Program-made: the position numbers and the translations under genes
Shown: one piece after another, positions 17,582 through 27,240 of the stretch
Layout of the letters: each line of letters opens with the position of its first letter
Position numbering within the stretch: the stretch's first letter is position 1
Source: Pseudomonas sp. B21-056
Lineage (GTDB): Bacteria; Pseudomonadota; Gammaproteobacteria; Pseudomonadales; Pseudomonadaceae
Reading direction: 5' to 3'
Assembly: GCF_026016325.1 (NCBI RefSeq)
Contig: NZ_CP087203.1
Location: 248,001 to 312,000 of the forward strand
DNA length: 64,000 bases
The notes under the pieces: generated by a model
What the model was told of the DNA's origin: nothing
The model's database searches: none
The model's input: the letters and a program-made list of their open reading frames with translations, nothing else

Positions 17582-17605
17582 TGATGTAGTGATTTTTCCG
17601 GCCTC

Positions 17606-17698
17606 ATCGCGAGCAGGCTCGCTCCCACCCTGGATCTCCAGCGAACACCGAATCTGTGTCCGACAGAGATCCACTGTGGGAGCGAGCCTGCTCGCGAT
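17606..17698. repeat. Type A repeat pair, outward-facing
   Basis: Here the order of halves is reversed: ATCGCGAGCAGGCTCGCTCC comes first and GTGGGAGCGAGCCTGCTCGC second. The pair lies between the convergent NRDE and ptsP genes. Confidence 0.85.
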
Positions 17699-17712
17699 GG
17701 CGGCACCGCCGG

Positions 17713-19992
17713 TTAGAGCGTCTTGCTCGAAGCCGGATTGATCATCCGCGCCAGCCCAAGGTTCTTCAGCGCCAGTTGCAACGAGCTATGGATGACCTGC
17801 GGGTTATCGATGGTCATCACTTCCGCCAACAGTTCCTGGGCCTTGCTGAGGTTGATCTGGCGCAGCATCCACTTCACTTTCGGCAGGTTGGTGGCGTTCA
17901 TCGACAGGCTGTCGAAGCCCATCGCCATCAGCAGCACCGCTGCCGCCGGGTCGCCGGCCATTTCACCGCAGATGCTCACCGGCTTGCCTTCGGCATGGGC
18001 GTCGCGCACCACGGTCTGCAAGGCTTGCAGCACGGCAGGGTGCAGGTAGTCGTAGAGGTCGGCCACCCGTGGGTTGTTGCGGTCCACGGCCAGCAGGTAC
18101 TGGGTCAGGTCGTTGGAGCCGACCGAGAGGAAATCCACCTGGCGCGCCAGTTCCTTGGTCTGGTACACCGCTGCCGGGATCTCGATCATCACCCCTACCG
18201 GCGGCATCGGCACGTCGGTGCCTTCGTCGCGCACTTCACCCCAGGCCCGGTGGATCAGGTGCAGGGCTTCTTCCAGCTCATGGGTGCCGGAGATCATCGG
18301 CAACAGGATGCGCAGGTTATTCAACCCTTCGCTGGCCTTGAGCATGGCGCGGGCCTGGACCAGGAAGATTTCCGGGTGGTCGAGCGTCACGCGAATCCCG
18401 CGCCAGCCGAGGAAGGGGTTCTCTTCCTTGATCGGGAAGTAGGACAAGGCCTTGTCGCCGCCGATGTCCAGGCTGCGCATGGTCACCGGTTGCGGATGGA
18501 AGGCGGCCAGTTGCTCGCGGTAGATCGCCAGTTGTTCCTTTTCGCTGGGGAAGCGCTGGTTGATCATGAACGGCACTTCGGTGCGGTACAGGCCCACACC
18601 CTCGGCGCCGCGTTTCTGCGCCCGGGCCACGTCGGCCAGCAGGCCGGTGTTGACCCACAGTGGCATGCGGTGGCCGTCGAGGGTCACGCATGGCAAGTCT
18701 TTCAGTGCGTCCAGTCCCAGGGACAGTTGCTTTTCTTCCTCCACCACATCGGCGAACTGCTTGCGCAGCACGTCGCTGGGGTTGGTGTAGACCTCGCCAT
18801 GGTAGCCGTCGACGATCATCTGGATGCCGTCGACCTTGGAATACGGCAGGTCCACCAGGCCCATCACCGTGGGGATGCCCATGGCCCGGGCGAGGATCGC
18901 GACGTGGGAGTTGCCCGAACCCAGGACCGAGACCAGCCCCGCCAGCTTGCCCTCGGGCACCTCGCCGAGCATGGCCGGGGTCAGCTCCTCGCTGACCAGG
19001 ATGGTGTTGTCGGGGTAGACCAGGGTCTGCTGGCGCTCTTGCTGCAGGTAGGCCAGCAGGCGGCGGCCGAGGTCCTTGACGTCCGAAGCGCGCTCGCGCA
19101 GGTAGGCGTCGTCCATCAGTTCGAAACGGTTGACGTGGTCGGTCACCACCTGGCGCAACGCGCCCTGGGCCCATTGGCCGGTCTTGATGACCGTGGTCAC
19201 TTCGCTGCCCAGGGAGGCGTCGTCGAGCATCATCAGGTAGACGTCGAACAGCGCGCGTTCTTCGGGGCGCAGCTGCGTCGCCAGTTTGGCCGACAGGGCG
19301 CGCATGTCGGCGCGCACGCCTTCGATGGCGGTCTTGAACAGCCCCAGCTCGGCATCGATGTCGCTGATAGCCTTGTCCGGCACCACGTCGAGGTCGGCCG
19401 GCGGCAGCATGACCACCGCCGTACCCACGGCCGCGCCCGGTGAACCCGGCACGCCGATGAACTTGGCTTCCTGGATACCCTTGCCCTGGCGACCCAGGCC
19501 GCTGATCGAGCCGGTGGCCTCGGCGTGGGCGATAACCCCGGCCAGTTGTGCGCTCATGGTCACGAGGAAGGCTTCTTCACCCTCGTCGAACTGGCGGCGC
19601 TCCTTTTGCTGGATGACCAACACGCCGACGACGCGGCGGTGGTGGATGATCGGCGCGCCGAGGAACGAGGCGTAGCGCTCTTCGCCGGTTTCGGCAAAGT
19701 AACGATAGCGCGGGTGATCCGCAGCGTTTTCGAGGTTCAGGGGCTCTTCGCGCGTGCCGACCAGACCGACCAGACCTTCATTGGGCGCCATGCTGACCTT
19801 GCCGATCGAGCGCTTGTTCAAGCCCTCGGTGGCCATCAGCACGAAACGGTTGGTCTCGGGGTCCAGCAGATAGACCGAGCAGACCTGGCTGCCCATGGCC
19901 TCTTTGACGCGCAATACAATAATCCCCAACGCCGCCTTGAGATCCTTGGCGGCGTTGACTTCCTGGACGATCTTGCGCAGCGTATTGAGCAT
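17713..19992 (-). CDS. ptsP: Phosphoenolpyruvate-protein phosphotransferase PtsP (EI-Ntr)
   Basis: A 759-residue enzyme I of the nitrogen PTS. An N-terminal GAF domain (about 1-160) is followed by the EI N-domain (linker near GVPGSPGAAVG), the swivelling phosphohistidine domain with GSGNSHVAILARAMG, and a C-terminal PEP-binding barrel with GLYRTEVPFM, SVGSNDLTQY and CGEMAGDP. It autophosphorylates from PEP and passes phosphate to NPr, reporting the glutamine/2-oxoglutarate balance through the GAF domain. The rppH gene is 22 bases upstream on the same strand, the usual Pseudomonas rppH-ptsP operon. Confidence 0.95.
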   Translation of the reverse strand: MLNTLRKIVQEVNAAKDLKAALGIIVLRVKEAMGSQVCSVYLLDPETNRFVLMATEGLNKRSIGKVSMAPNEGLVGLVGTREEPLNLENAADHPRYRYFAETGEERYASFLGAPIIHHRRVVGVLVIQQKERRQFDEGEEAFLVTMSAQLAGVIAHAEATGSISGLGRQGKGIQEAKFIGVPGSPGAAVGTAVVMLPPADLDVVPDKAISDIDAELGLFKTAIEGVRADMRALSAKLATQLRPEERALFDVYLMMLDDASLGSEVTTVIKTGQWAQGALRQVVTDHVNRFELMDDAYLRERASDVKDLGRRLLAYLQQERQQTLVYPDNTILVSEELTPAMLGEVPEGKLAGLVSVLGSGNSHVAILARAMGIPTVMGLVDLPYSKVDGIQMIVDGYHGEVYTNPSDVLRKQFADVVEEEKQLSLGLDALKDLPCVTLDGHRMPLWVNTGLLADVARAQKRGAEGVGLYRTEVPFMINQRFPSEKEQLAIYREQLAAFHPQPVTMRSLDIGGDKALSYFPIKEENPFLGWRGIRVTLDHPEIFLVQARAMLKASEGLNNLRILLPMISGTHELEEALHLIHRAWGEVRDEGTDVPMPPVGVMIEIPAAVYQTKELARQVDFLSVGSNDLTQYLLAVDRNNPRVADLYDYLHPAVLQALQTVVRDAHAEGKPVSICGEMAGDPAAAVLLMAMGFDSLSMNATNLPKVKWMLRQINLSKAQELLAEVMTIDNPQVIHSSLQLALKNLGLARMINPASSKTL

Positions 19993-20014
19993 GGCTCGGG
20001 GTCGAACTCCGTCA

Positions 20015-20494
20015 TCAGTCGCGCGTCAGCAGGCGCGGGGCAAGCTCTTTGAGGGCGCGTCGGTACACCTCGCGCTTGAATGTCACCACCTGGCCCAGCG
20101 GATACCAATAGCTGACCCAGCGCCAGCCATCGAACTCCGGTTTACCGGTCAAATCCATCCGCACCCGCTGCTCGTTGGAGATCAGGCGCAGGAGAAACCA
20201 TTTCTGCTTCTGGCCGATGCACAGCGGCTGGCTGTGCGTCCTGACCAGGCGTTGCGGCAAACGATAGCGCAACCAGCCGCGGGTGCAGGCGAGTATTTCA
20301 ACATCTTCGCGCTCCAGCCCCACTTCTTCATTCAACTCGCGGTACAAAGCCTCTTCCGGCGTCTCCTGGGGGTTGATCCCGCCTTGGGGAAACTGCCAGG
20401 CGTCTTGATTGATACGGCGAGCCCACAGCACCTGCCCGGCATCATTCGTAAGAATGATCCCCACATTGGGTCGGAAACCATCGGGATCGATCAC
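20015..20494 (-). CDS. rppH: RNA pyrophosphohydrolase RppH
   Basis: A 159-residue Nudix hydrolase that removes pyrophosphate from 5'-triphosphate RNA and so triggers mRNA decay. The Nudix box is [20 protein letters not shown] (about 38-57), completed by VGL. I chose the GTG at 20494, giving the usual [15 protein letters not shown] start; GAGG lies nine bases upstream. An ATG 42 bases further up would add an atypical extension. It is cotranscribed with ptsP 22 bases downstream and diverges from the HAD phosphatase gene. Confidence 0.94.
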   Translation of the reverse strand: MIDPDGFRPNVGIILTNDAGQVLWARRINQDAWQFPQGGINPQETPEEALYRELNEEVGLEREDVEILACTRGWLRYRLPQRLVRTHSQPLCIGQKQKWFLLRLISNEQRVRMDLTGKPEFDGWRWVSYWYPLGQVVTFKREVYRRALKELAPRLLTRD

Positions 20495-20637
20495 GGCAAC
20501 AACCTCGCAAGCGCATGTCGCCGCATTGTTCCACAAAGGTTGTTAAAGCAGCAACGAGCCTGCCCAGGTTATGTGCACTCTTGTGAAAAGTCCGTATTCT
20601 GAGCGCCTTTCTTCAGAAATTTCAGCGAGTAACTGCA

Positions 20638-21294
20638 ATGCGGCTGGCCTTATTCGACCTGGACAACACACTGCTGGGCGGCGACAGCGATCACGCCTGG
20701 GGCGATTACCTGTGTGAGCGAGGCTTCCTGGACGCCGTCACGTACAAGGCGCGCAACGATGGGTTCTACCAGGATTACCTGGCCGGCAAGCTCGATAATG
20801 CCGAATACCTGAACTTCTGCCTGGAAATCCTCGGTCGTACCGAAATGGATGTGTTGGCCCAATGGCATTTGGACTACATGCGCGATTGCATCGAGCCCAT
20901 CGTGTTGCCCCAGGCCATCGAATTGTTGAAAAAACACCGTGACGCCGGCGACAAACTGGTGATCATCACCGCCACCAACCGCTTCGTCACCGGCCCGATT
21001 GCCGAGCGCCTGGGGGTCGAAACCCTGATCGCCACCGAGTGCGAGATGGTCGACGGCCGCTACAGCGGGCGCAGCACCGACATCCCCTGCTTTCGCGAAG
21101 GCAAGGTCACCCGCCTGAATCGCTGGCTGGAAGAAACCGGGTATTCCCTCGAAGGCAGCTATTTCTACAGCGATTCGATGAACGACTTGCCGTTGCTGGA
21201 GGCGGTTGCGCGTCCGGTGGCGGTGGATCCTGATCCGAATTTGCGGGCTGAGGCGCAGAAGCGGGGGTGGCCGGTGATCAGTCTGCGCGGCTGA
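20638..21294 (+). CDS. HAD-IB family phosphatase
   Basis: A 218-residue HAD-superfamily hydrolase of the SerB-like IB group. Motif I is [12 protein letters not shown] (nucleophile D8), motif II is IITATN near 102, and motif III/IV is the K in GKVTRL with [12 protein letters not shown] near 179. The helical cap covers about 15-85. Likely a small-molecule phosphomonoesterase; similar Pseudomonas proteins sit beside rppH-ptsP, but the substrate is not evident from the sequence. It starts divergent from rppH across a 143-base gap. Confidence 0.87.
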   Translation: MRLALFDLDNTLLGGDSDHAWGDYLCERGFLDAVTYKARNDGFYQDYLAGKLDNAEYLNFCLEILGRTEMDVLAQWHLDYMRDCIEPIVLPQAIELLKKHRDAGDKLVIITATNRFVTGPIAERLGVETLIATECEMVDGRYSGRSTDIPCFREGKVTRLNRWLEETGYSLEGSYFYSDSMNDLPLLEAVARPVAVDPDPNLRAEAQKRGWPVISLRG

Positions 21295-21301
21295 AATCGT
21301 C

Positions 21302-21365
21302 ATCGCGAGCAGGCTCGCCCCCACATTGGAATGCGTATCCCTGTGGGAGCGAGCCTGCTCGCGAT
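21302..21365. repeat. Type A repeat pair, outward-facing, short spacer
   Basis: ATCGCGAGCAGGCTCGCCCC is followed after about 20 bases by TGTGGGAGCGAGCCTGCTCG. This is the second outward-facing copy, with a compact spacer. Confidence 0.85.
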
Positions 21366-21388
21366 GGAAGCGACGCGGTCCCCAAGCC

Positions 21389-21817
21389 CTAAACCGGCTT
21401 GGCCCCCATCAACCCGGCAATGGCGATCAGGCAGACAAAACTGAACAGCGCCAAGGCCAATGTAAATGTGCCATTGCCCGCCGTCGGCAGCTTGCGCCGT
21501 TTGTTCAGTCGCACCAACAGCCAGAACCCCGCCAGCGCCGCCAGGGTATAGAGGATGCTGGAAGCCAGCAGCCAGGTCTGTCCCAGCGGCCAGCCGACCT
21601 GATGGACCATCCACCATCCCGTGAATGGCAGGCTTGCGAGGGAAAGTCCCATCACCAGCCAGACAAACACCCGTGGGCGTTGCAGTATGCGGGCCGATGC
21701 CGTGGCGTCACCGTTGCGGCGTGTCCGCCAAACCCAGATCGCCAGCCCCACGGCGCCCACCAACAACAGGGCAGTGGCCAGGACGTGGGCGATCTTCAGC
21801 GCAGTCAATGTTTCCAT
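21389..21817 (-). CDS. DUF2269 family integral membrane protein
   Basis: A 142-residue protein with four membrane segments (about 5-27, 49-67, 80-100 and 115-137) and the conserved FTGWWMVHQVGWPLGQTWLL stretch typical of DUF2269 proteins. Function unknown. It lies 46 bases downstream of ilvA on the minus strand and may be cotranscribed with it. Confidence 0.8.
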   Translation of the reverse strand: METLTALKIAHVLATALLLVGAVGLAIWVWRTRRNGDATASARILQRPRVFVWLVMGLSLASLPFTGWWMVHQVGWPLGQTWLLASSILYTLAALAGFWLLVRLNKRRKLPTAGNGTFTLALALFSFVCLIAIAGLMGAKPV

Positions 21818-21863
21818 TGTTCGATTTCCTTAAAGCCGTGCCCAACAGCCTAGCTTGGCTTTA

Positions 21864-23378
21864 TCAACCCAGGAACAGCTGGTACGCCGGGTTATCGCTT
21901 TCATCCCAGTACGGATAGCCGATTTCTTCCAGGGCCGCCGGCACCAGATGGCGCTCGTCGTGGGGCACTTGTAGCCCGGCGACCACACGGCCGTCCGCCG
22001 CGCCATGGTTGCGGTAATGAAACATCGAGATGTTCCAGCGACCGCCCAGCTTGTTGAGGAAGTTGAACAGCGCGCCCGGACGTTCCGGGAATTCGAAGCG
22101 CAGCACCACTTCGTCGATGACGTGGGCCGCATGCCCGCCGACCATGTGGCGGATGTGCAGCTTGGCCAGTTCGTTGTCGGTCAGGTCCAGTACCGGGAAA
22201 CCCTGCTCGGTGAGGCTGGCGATCAGTGCGCTGCGCGGGTCGTTTTCCGGGTGCGTCTGTACGCCCACGAAGATGTGCGCTTCGCTGCCGGTGTTGTAGC
22301 GGTAGTTGAATTCGGTGATCTGACGCTTGCCGATGGCTTCGCAGAACGCCTTGAAGCTGCCCGGCTGCTCGGGAATGGTGACCGCGATGATTGCTTCGCG
22401 GCCTTCGCCCAGCTCGGCGCGCTCGGCCACGTGACGCAGGCGGTCGAAATTGACGTTGGCGCCGGAGTCGATGGCCACCAGGGTCTGGCCGCTGATGCCG
22501 CGTGACTCGACGTATTTCTTGATTCCCGCCACGCCCAGGGCGCCGGCAGGTTCGGTGATCGAGCGGGTATCGTCGTAGATATCCTTGATGGCGGCGCAGA
22601 TCTCGTCGGTGCTGACGGTGATGACTTCATCGACGTGATGCTTGCAGATATCAAAGGTGTGCTGACCGATCTGCGCCACGGCGACGCCGTCGGCGAACAG
22701 CCCCACGGTCGGTAACACCACCCGCTCGCCGGCGGCCATGGCGGTTTGCAGGCAGTTCGAATCATCGGGTTCGACACCGATGACCTTGATTTCAGGCCGC
22801 AGGTATTTCACGTAGGCCGCGATCCCGGCGATCAGCCCGCCGCCGCCCACCGGAACGAAAATCGCGTCCAGGGGCCCCGGATGCTGACGCAGGATCTCCA
22901 TCGCCACCGTGCCCTGCCCGGCAATGGTGTGGGGATCGTCGTAGGGATGGATATAGACGTAACCCTTTTCGTCAACCAGTTTCAGCGAATAGGCCAGGGC
23001 CTCGGGGAACGAGTCGCCATGCAGCACCACTTTGCCGCCACGGGAGCGCACGCCTTCGACCTTGATTTCCGGGGTGGTCTTGGGCATCACGATGGTGGCC
23101 TTCACGCCCAGGACCTTGGCCGCCAGGGCCAGGCCCTGGGCATGGTTGCCCGCCGACGCCGTGACCACGCCACGTGCACGCTCTTCTTCGCTGAGCTGGG
23201 TCAGCTTGTTGTAGGCCCCGCGAATCTTGAACGAGAACACCGGCTGCAAGTCTTCGCGCTTGAGCCAGATGCTGTTGCCCAGCCGCTCGGAAAGTTGGCG
23301 AGCGGTCTGCAGCGGGGTTTCTACGGCGACGTCGTAGACGCGCGAGGTGAGGATCTTTTTGACGTACTGTTCAAGCAT
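21864..23378 (-). CDS. ilvA: Threonine ammonia-lyase, biosynthetic
   Basis: A 504-residue PLP enzyme that deaminates threonine to 2-oxobutyrate, the first step of isoleucine synthesis. The PLP lysine is in FSFKIRGAYNK (about 48-58), the phosphate cradle is VGGGGLIAGIAAYVK, and the C-terminal third (about 330-504) holds two ACT-like regulatory domains, so feedback inhibition by isoleucine is expected. It diverges from rpiA across a 137-base gap. Length matches the long biosynthetic class. Confidence 0.95.
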   Translation of the reverse strand: MLEQYVKKILTSRVYDVAVETPLQTARQLSERLGNSIWLKREDLQPVFSFKIRGAYNKLTQLSEEERARGVVTASAGNHAQGLALAAKVLGVKATIVMPKTTPEIKVEGVRSRGGKVVLHGDSFPEALAYSLKLVDEKGYVYIHPYDDPHTIAGQGTVAMEILRQHPGPLDAIFVPVGGGGLIAGIAAYVKYLRPEIKVIGVEPDDSNCLQTAMAAGERVVLPTVGLFADGVAVAQIGQHTFDICKHHVDEVITVSTDEICAAIKDIYDDTRSITEPAGALGVAGIKKYVESRGISGQTLVAIDSGANVNFDRLRHVAERAELGEGREAIIAVTIPEQPGSFKAFCEAIGKRQITEFNYRYNTGSEAHIFVGVQTHPENDPRSALIASLTEQGFPVLDLTDNELAKLHIRHMVGGHAAHVIDEVVLRFEFPERPGALFNFLNKLGGRWNISMFHYRNHGAADGRVVAGLQVPHDERHLVPAALEEIGYPYWDESDNPAYQLFLG

Positions 23379-23515
23379 CGGAAAGCATCACTGGGCGGGT
23401 TGGGCAGGGCCTGGGAGTCTAACCCGGCTATTGGCCGGGCGACCACACGAATCCCGAGGTTTTGTTGGGTTATACTCGCGCCCCTCTTTACTCCCTGCCC
23501 GTTTTCGGAGCCCGC

Positions 23516-24190
23516 ATGACCCAGGATCAACTCAAACAGGCCGTGGCCCAGGCCGCCGTCGACCTCATCCTCCCGAAACTGGATGACAAGAGCATCGTCG
23601 GGGTCGGCACCGGCTCCACGGCCAATTGCTTCATCGACGCGCTGGCCCGGCACAAGGGCGCGTTCGACGGCGCGGTCGCCAGTTCCGAAGCCACCGCTGC
23701 GCGGCTCAAGGGCCACGGGATCCCGGTGTATGAGCTCAACACCGTGAGCGATCTGGAGTTCTACATCGACGGCGCTGACGAAAGCGACGCGCACCTGAAC
23801 CTGATCAAGGGCGGTGGCGCGGCCCTGACGCGGGAAAAGATCGTCGCGGCCGTGGCCAAGACCTTCATCTGCATCGCTGACGCCAGCAAGCTCGTGCCGG
23901 TGCTCGGCGCATTCCCGTTGCCGGTCGAAGTCATTCCGATGGCTCGCAGCCACGTGGCCCGCCAACTGGTGAAGCTGGGCGGCGACCCGGTGTATCGCGA
24001 GGGTGTGCTGACCGACAACGGCAACATCATCCTGGATGTGCATAACCTGCAGATCACCAACCCGACGGAGCTGGAAAGCCAGATCAACGCCATCGTTGGC
24101 GTGGTCACCAATGGTTTGTTCGCTGCCCGCCCGGCGGATGTGCTGTTGCTGGGAACGAGTGAAGGTGTGAAGACCCTGCGCGCCGAGTAA
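23516..24190 (+). CDS. rpiA: Ribose-5-phosphate isomerase A
   Basis: A 224-residue enzyme that interconverts ribose 5-phosphate and ribulose 5-phosphate. Conserved motifs are [16 protein letters not shown] (about 28-43), IDGADESD (82-89) and [14 protein letters not shown] (with the catalytic glutamate). I chose the ATG at 23516 with GGAG six bases upstream; an in-frame ATG at 23462 would add 18 atypical residues across the promoter. A TATACT element lies at 23471-23476. Confidence 0.95.
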   Translation: MTQDQLKQAVAQAAVDLILPKLDDKSIVGVGTGSTANCFIDALARHKGAFDGAVASSEATAARLKGHGIPVYELNTVSDLEFYIDGADESDAHLNLIKGGGAALTREKIVAAVAKTFICIADASKLVPVLGAFPLPVEVIPMARSHVARQLVKLGGDPVYREGVLTDNGNIILDVHNLQITNPTELESQINAIVGVVTNGLFAARPADVLLLGTSEGVKTLRAE

Positions 24191-24230
24191 ACCGAGGAAG
24201 TGCCCGGTCTGTTGATTGACGCCGGGCCCC

Positions 24231-24319
24231 TGTGGGAGCGAGCTTGCTCGCGATAGCGGTTTCACATTCAACGCTGATGTGACGGGTGAATCGCTATCGC
24301 GAGCAGGCTCGCTCCCACA
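24231..24319. repeat. Type A paired palindromic repeat (REPIN-like)
   Basis: Inward-facing pair with TGTGGGAGCGAGCTTGCTCG on the left and CGAGCAGGCTCGCTCCCACA on the right, between the convergent rpiA and SdiA-regulated genes. Confidence 0.9.
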
Positions 24320-24341
24320 TTGGATCCATGGCAGGCCAGGA

Positions 24342-25253
24342 TCAGGGCTGCGGTTTCTTGAACACGTAGAACAGGTTCGGCTCGCTCACCAGATAAAGAG
24401 TGCCGTCATCGTCCATGGCGATGCCTTCGGCCTGGGGCACATTCTTTTGCAGACCCTGGCGGCCCTTGCTCAACGAAAGTGTGCTCAGGGGCTTCCCGTC
24501 GATATCCAGCTCGATGATCAACCGCGACTCATCGGACAGCGCCAGCAGATGGCCGCTGCGCTCATCGTATTGCAGGCTCGACAGGTCGCGCACGAACAGC
24601 CCGGCATCGCGCTTCGGGTTGTTGATGACGTGGACTGCGTAAGATTTTTCCGAATTGTGATGGGGAAAACCCTGCACTTCATAAATCAGCATCGGGTCGC
24701 GTTCCTTCGCTACGAACAGCCGCTTGCCCGTTGAGTCGTAGGCCAGCCCTTCGAACCCCTTGTTCTTGCTCATGTGCACGCCGAGGGTCATTTGTTCGGC
24801 GTCGGCCGCGTCGAGAAACCGGGTGTCTTCATCCAGGTGAATCTTGATCAGCCGTTGCTGGCGCTCGTCACTGATGACGTAGATGTCTTCGCTGATGAAT
24901 TCCACCGCTTCCGGATCACCGAACCCGATCAGCGCCACCCGGCGCAGGATTTTGCCGTCCAGTGACAGTTCGATCAGCTCGGCATTCTTGTTGGTGACGG
25001 TGAACAGGCTCTTGCGTACCGGATCGAACGTCAGTGCCGAAACGTCGTCGAGACCTTCGATCACCTGGGCTTCCAGCGTGACCCGGTACTGGTCCAGGGC
25101 GATGGCCTGCTCGTTGGTGGGTTGCCAGAGGGTATTGAGGTTGAACCAGGCCCGTTCGAACAGGCGCAGGTACTGACCCGCCGCGATCAGGACGATCAGG
25201 GCGACTGCCAGCAACATCAGAATCAAGGGTTTGGGACGGGCAAGTCGGCGCAT
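24342..25253 (-). CDS. SdiA-regulated domain protein (YjiK type), copy 1
   Basis: A membrane-anchored protein of about 303 residues. One N-terminal helix (PLILMLLAVALIVLIAAGQY) anchors a periplasmic beta-propeller-like SdiA-regulated domain (about 60-300) with LTFDPVRKSLFTVTNKN, ISDERQQRL and GIAMDDDGTLYLVSEPNLFY. I prefer the ATG at 25253, which places MRRLARPKP directly before the helix; 13 more residues are possible. It lies 116 bases downstream of a paralog with the same layout and repeat motifs. Function unknown; the name comes from an E. coli homolog under SdiA control. Confidence 0.82.
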   Translation of the reverse strand: MRRLARPKPLILMLLAVALIVLIAAGQYLRLFERAWFNLNTLWQPTNEQAIALDQYRVTLEAQVIEGLDDVSALTFDPVRKSLFTVTNKNAELIELSLDGKILRRVALIGFGDPEAVEFISEDIYVISDERQQRLIKIHLDEDTRFLDAADAEQMTLGVHMSKNKGFEGLAYDSTGKRLFVAKERDPMLIYEVQGFPHHNSEKSYAVHVINNPKRDAGLFVRDLSSLQYDERSGHLLALSDESRLIIELDIDGKPLSTLSLSKGRQGLQKNVPQAEGIAMDDDGTLYLVSEPNLFYVFKKPQP

Positions 25254-25369
25254 GGGTGGGCTCGGGTAAGAACAGGTGGTTGGAAATACCACGGCTGCCT
25301 GAACTGAAGCTTAATGGCCGTGTGCCACACCCTACAGCGAAGGAGGAATTACCTTACAGAGTTGCGCTA

Positions 25370-26302
25370 TCAGCGGTGTTTATCGAAACGATAGAACAGG
25401 TTCGGCTCGCTGACCATATACAGGTTGCCGGCTTCATCCACGGTGACGCCTTCGGCGCGGGGGATGGTGTCCTTCAGCCCGTTGAAGCCGCCCAGCAAGG
25501 TCATGAAGCTGACCTGCTGGCCTTTTTCATCCAGTTCCAGCAGCAGGTGCGAGTCGGCCGAAAGTACCAGCATGTGACGGGTACGAGGATCTATCGCCAG
25601 GGCCGAGAGGTTGCGCAGATCCAGTTCATTGCTGGCGTGGATCTGTTTGTCGCCCTTGAGCAACAGGCTGCCATCGCTTTTCCAGGTGAACAATGCCGGC
25701 GGGCGTTCTTCGCCCAGCACCAGTTGCTGGTTGCGAGGGTCCCAGACAACCCCCTCGAACCCCTTGTTCTGGTTCTTTGAAGGGCCAAGGTCGTAGTGAG
25801 GGAAATCGCTGTTGTTCAGTTCGCGCGTATTGGCATCGACATGGACGATCGACAGTGTGTGGGTTCGCTCGTCGGTAATGGCCAGCAGTCCGTTCTCCAT
25901 GAAGGTCACCCCTTCAGGGTTGCTCCAGCCCACCAACGGCATCTTGCGCAGCACATCGCCCTGCAAGGTCAGCTCCACCAGGAACGGATTCTTGCCCATG
26001 ACGGCAAACAGGGTCTTGGTCTGTGGGTTGTAGGTCACATCGGACGCTTCATCCTTCTCCATGCCCGGGAGCGGCTTGGCATCGATCACGGCTGTGTAGT
26101 CCGGCAGCCAGACGCTTTCCTGGCGTTGGGCCGGGCTCTCAAAGTGTTCCGAAACCCAAAGCAGGCCCCGATCATCCCAATGCATCGCAAACGCCAGCCC
26201 ATAAGCGGCAGCCACCGCCAGCAGCGACCAGGCATACCAGGGCAGGGCAAAGCGGGAGCGGCGGGCAGGTTTGGCGTGGGGCAGTGCTTGGGTCTTGGCC
26301 AT
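25370..26302 (-). CDS. SdiA-regulated domain protein (YjiK type), copy 2
   Basis: A 310-residue paralog of the next gene downstream. A basic N-terminus and one membrane helix (about 20-40) precede the periplasmic propeller-like domain, with VTYNPQTKTLFAVMGKN, ITDERTHTLSIVHVD, NKGFEGVVWDP and EGVTVDEAGNLYMVSEPNLF. The shared motifs show an old tandem duplication; the proteins are clearly diverged. Role unknown, possibly an extracytoplasmic binding or lactonase-like propeller. Confidence 0.82.
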   Translation of the reverse strand: MAKTQALPHAKPARRSRFALPWYAWSLLAVAAAYGLAFAMHWDDRGLLWVSEHFESPAQRQESVWLPDYTAVIDAKPLPGMEKDEASDVTYNPQTKTLFAVMGKNPFLVELTLQGDVLRKMPLVGWSNPEGVTFMENGLLAITDERTHTLSIVHVDANTRELNNSDFPHYDLGPSKNQNKGFEGVVWDPRNQQLVLGEERPPALFTWKSDGSLLLKGDKQIHASNELDLRNLSALAIDPRTRHMLVLSADSHLLLELDEKGQQVSFMTLLGGFNGLKDTIPRAEGVTVDEAGNLYMVSEPNLFYRFDKHR

Positions 26303-26424
26303 CGGTGAATGCGTTCCAGGGATTCGGGCAGGGGAATGGCTGGCTCAGATGCCGCATTCTCCGGAATTATCCGGATGGCATGTGAAAAAAACGGTAAATC
26401 GTGGGGTGGGCGCCTTCAAACCCT

Positions 26425-26514
26425 TGTGGGAGCGAGCCTGCTCGCGATAGCGGTTTGTCCTGCGACATTGATGTTGGCTGACACGCCGCTATCGCGAGCA
26501 GGCTCGCTCCCACA
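26425..26514. repeat. Type A paired palindromic repeat (REPIN-like)
   Basis: Inward-facing pair. It lies between the FAH-family gene and the SdiA-regulated pair, all on the minus strand. Confidence 0.9.
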
Positions 26515-26533
26515 GAGGAAACTGTGCTGCGCT

Positions 26534-27199
26534 TTAGCGAACGCTGCTTTCGAAACGACTTGCGCCCGGCAGTTCCAGCACCAGCTCATCCCCTGCATTC
26601 AGCGGCCCGACGCCCGCCGGGGTGCCGGTGAGGATCACGTCGCCGGCCTGCAGTGAGAAACAGCCGGCCATGTACTGGATCATCGGCACGATGGGATTGA
26701 GCATCAGGCTGCTGTTGCCGTCCTGGCGCACTTCACCGTTGATGGTCAGGCGCACGGGGATATCGGCCAGGTCGGCAAAAAGAGCGCTGGATACGAACGG
26801 CGCAATCACCGCCGCACCGTCAAAGGACTTGGCGATTTCCCATGGCAGGCCCTTGGCCTTGAGTTCGGCCTGCTTGTCCCGAAGGGTCAGGTCCAGGGCC
26901 GGGGCGAAGCCGGAGATGGCATCGAGCACTTCTTCGACGCTTGGTCGGGTCGACAGTGGCTTGCCGATCAGCACGGCAATTTCCGCTTCGTAGTGCACCG
27001 AGCCCCGCTCGACAGGAATGCTGAAGCCACCTTCCAGCGGTACCACGCAACTGCCGGGCTTGATGAACAGCAAGGGTTCGGTAGGCACCGGGTTATCCAG
27101 TTCCTTTGCATGTTCGGCGTAGTTACGGCCAATGCATACCACTTTTCCCACCGGGAAATGTATGCGGGTACCGTCGACATACTGGTGCTGATAACTCAT
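26534..27199 (-). CDS. Fumarylacetoacetate hydrolase family protein
   Basis: A 221-residue FAH-fold enzyme beginning MSYQHQYVDGTRIHFPVGKV. Landmarks are CIGRNYAEHAKEL, the metal-binding EAEIAVLIGK (acidic residues of the ExE triad) and GDVILTGTPAGVGPL near the C-terminus. Small members act as acylpyruvases or oxaloacetate decarboxylases; the exact substrate is not evident. I chose the ATG at 27199 with AGGAG upstream; a start at 27244 would overlap the D-2-hydroxyglutarate dehydrogenase stop. It follows that gene by 41 bases. Confidence 0.88.
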   Translation of the reverse strand: MSYQHQYVDGTRIHFPVGKVVCIGRNYAEHAKELDNPVPTEPLLFIKPGSCVVPLEGGFSIPVERGSVHYEAEIAVLIGKPLSTRPSVEEVLDAISGFAPALDLTLRDKQAELKAKGLPWEIAKSFDGAAVIAPFVSSALFADLADIPVRLTINGEVRQDGNSSLMLNPIVPMIQYMAGCFSLQAGDVILTGTPAGVGPLNAGDELVLELPGASRFESSVR

Positions 27200-27240
27200 T
27201 ACCGACTCCTGTTTGTGGGGTTCATCCGATGTTATTACGC

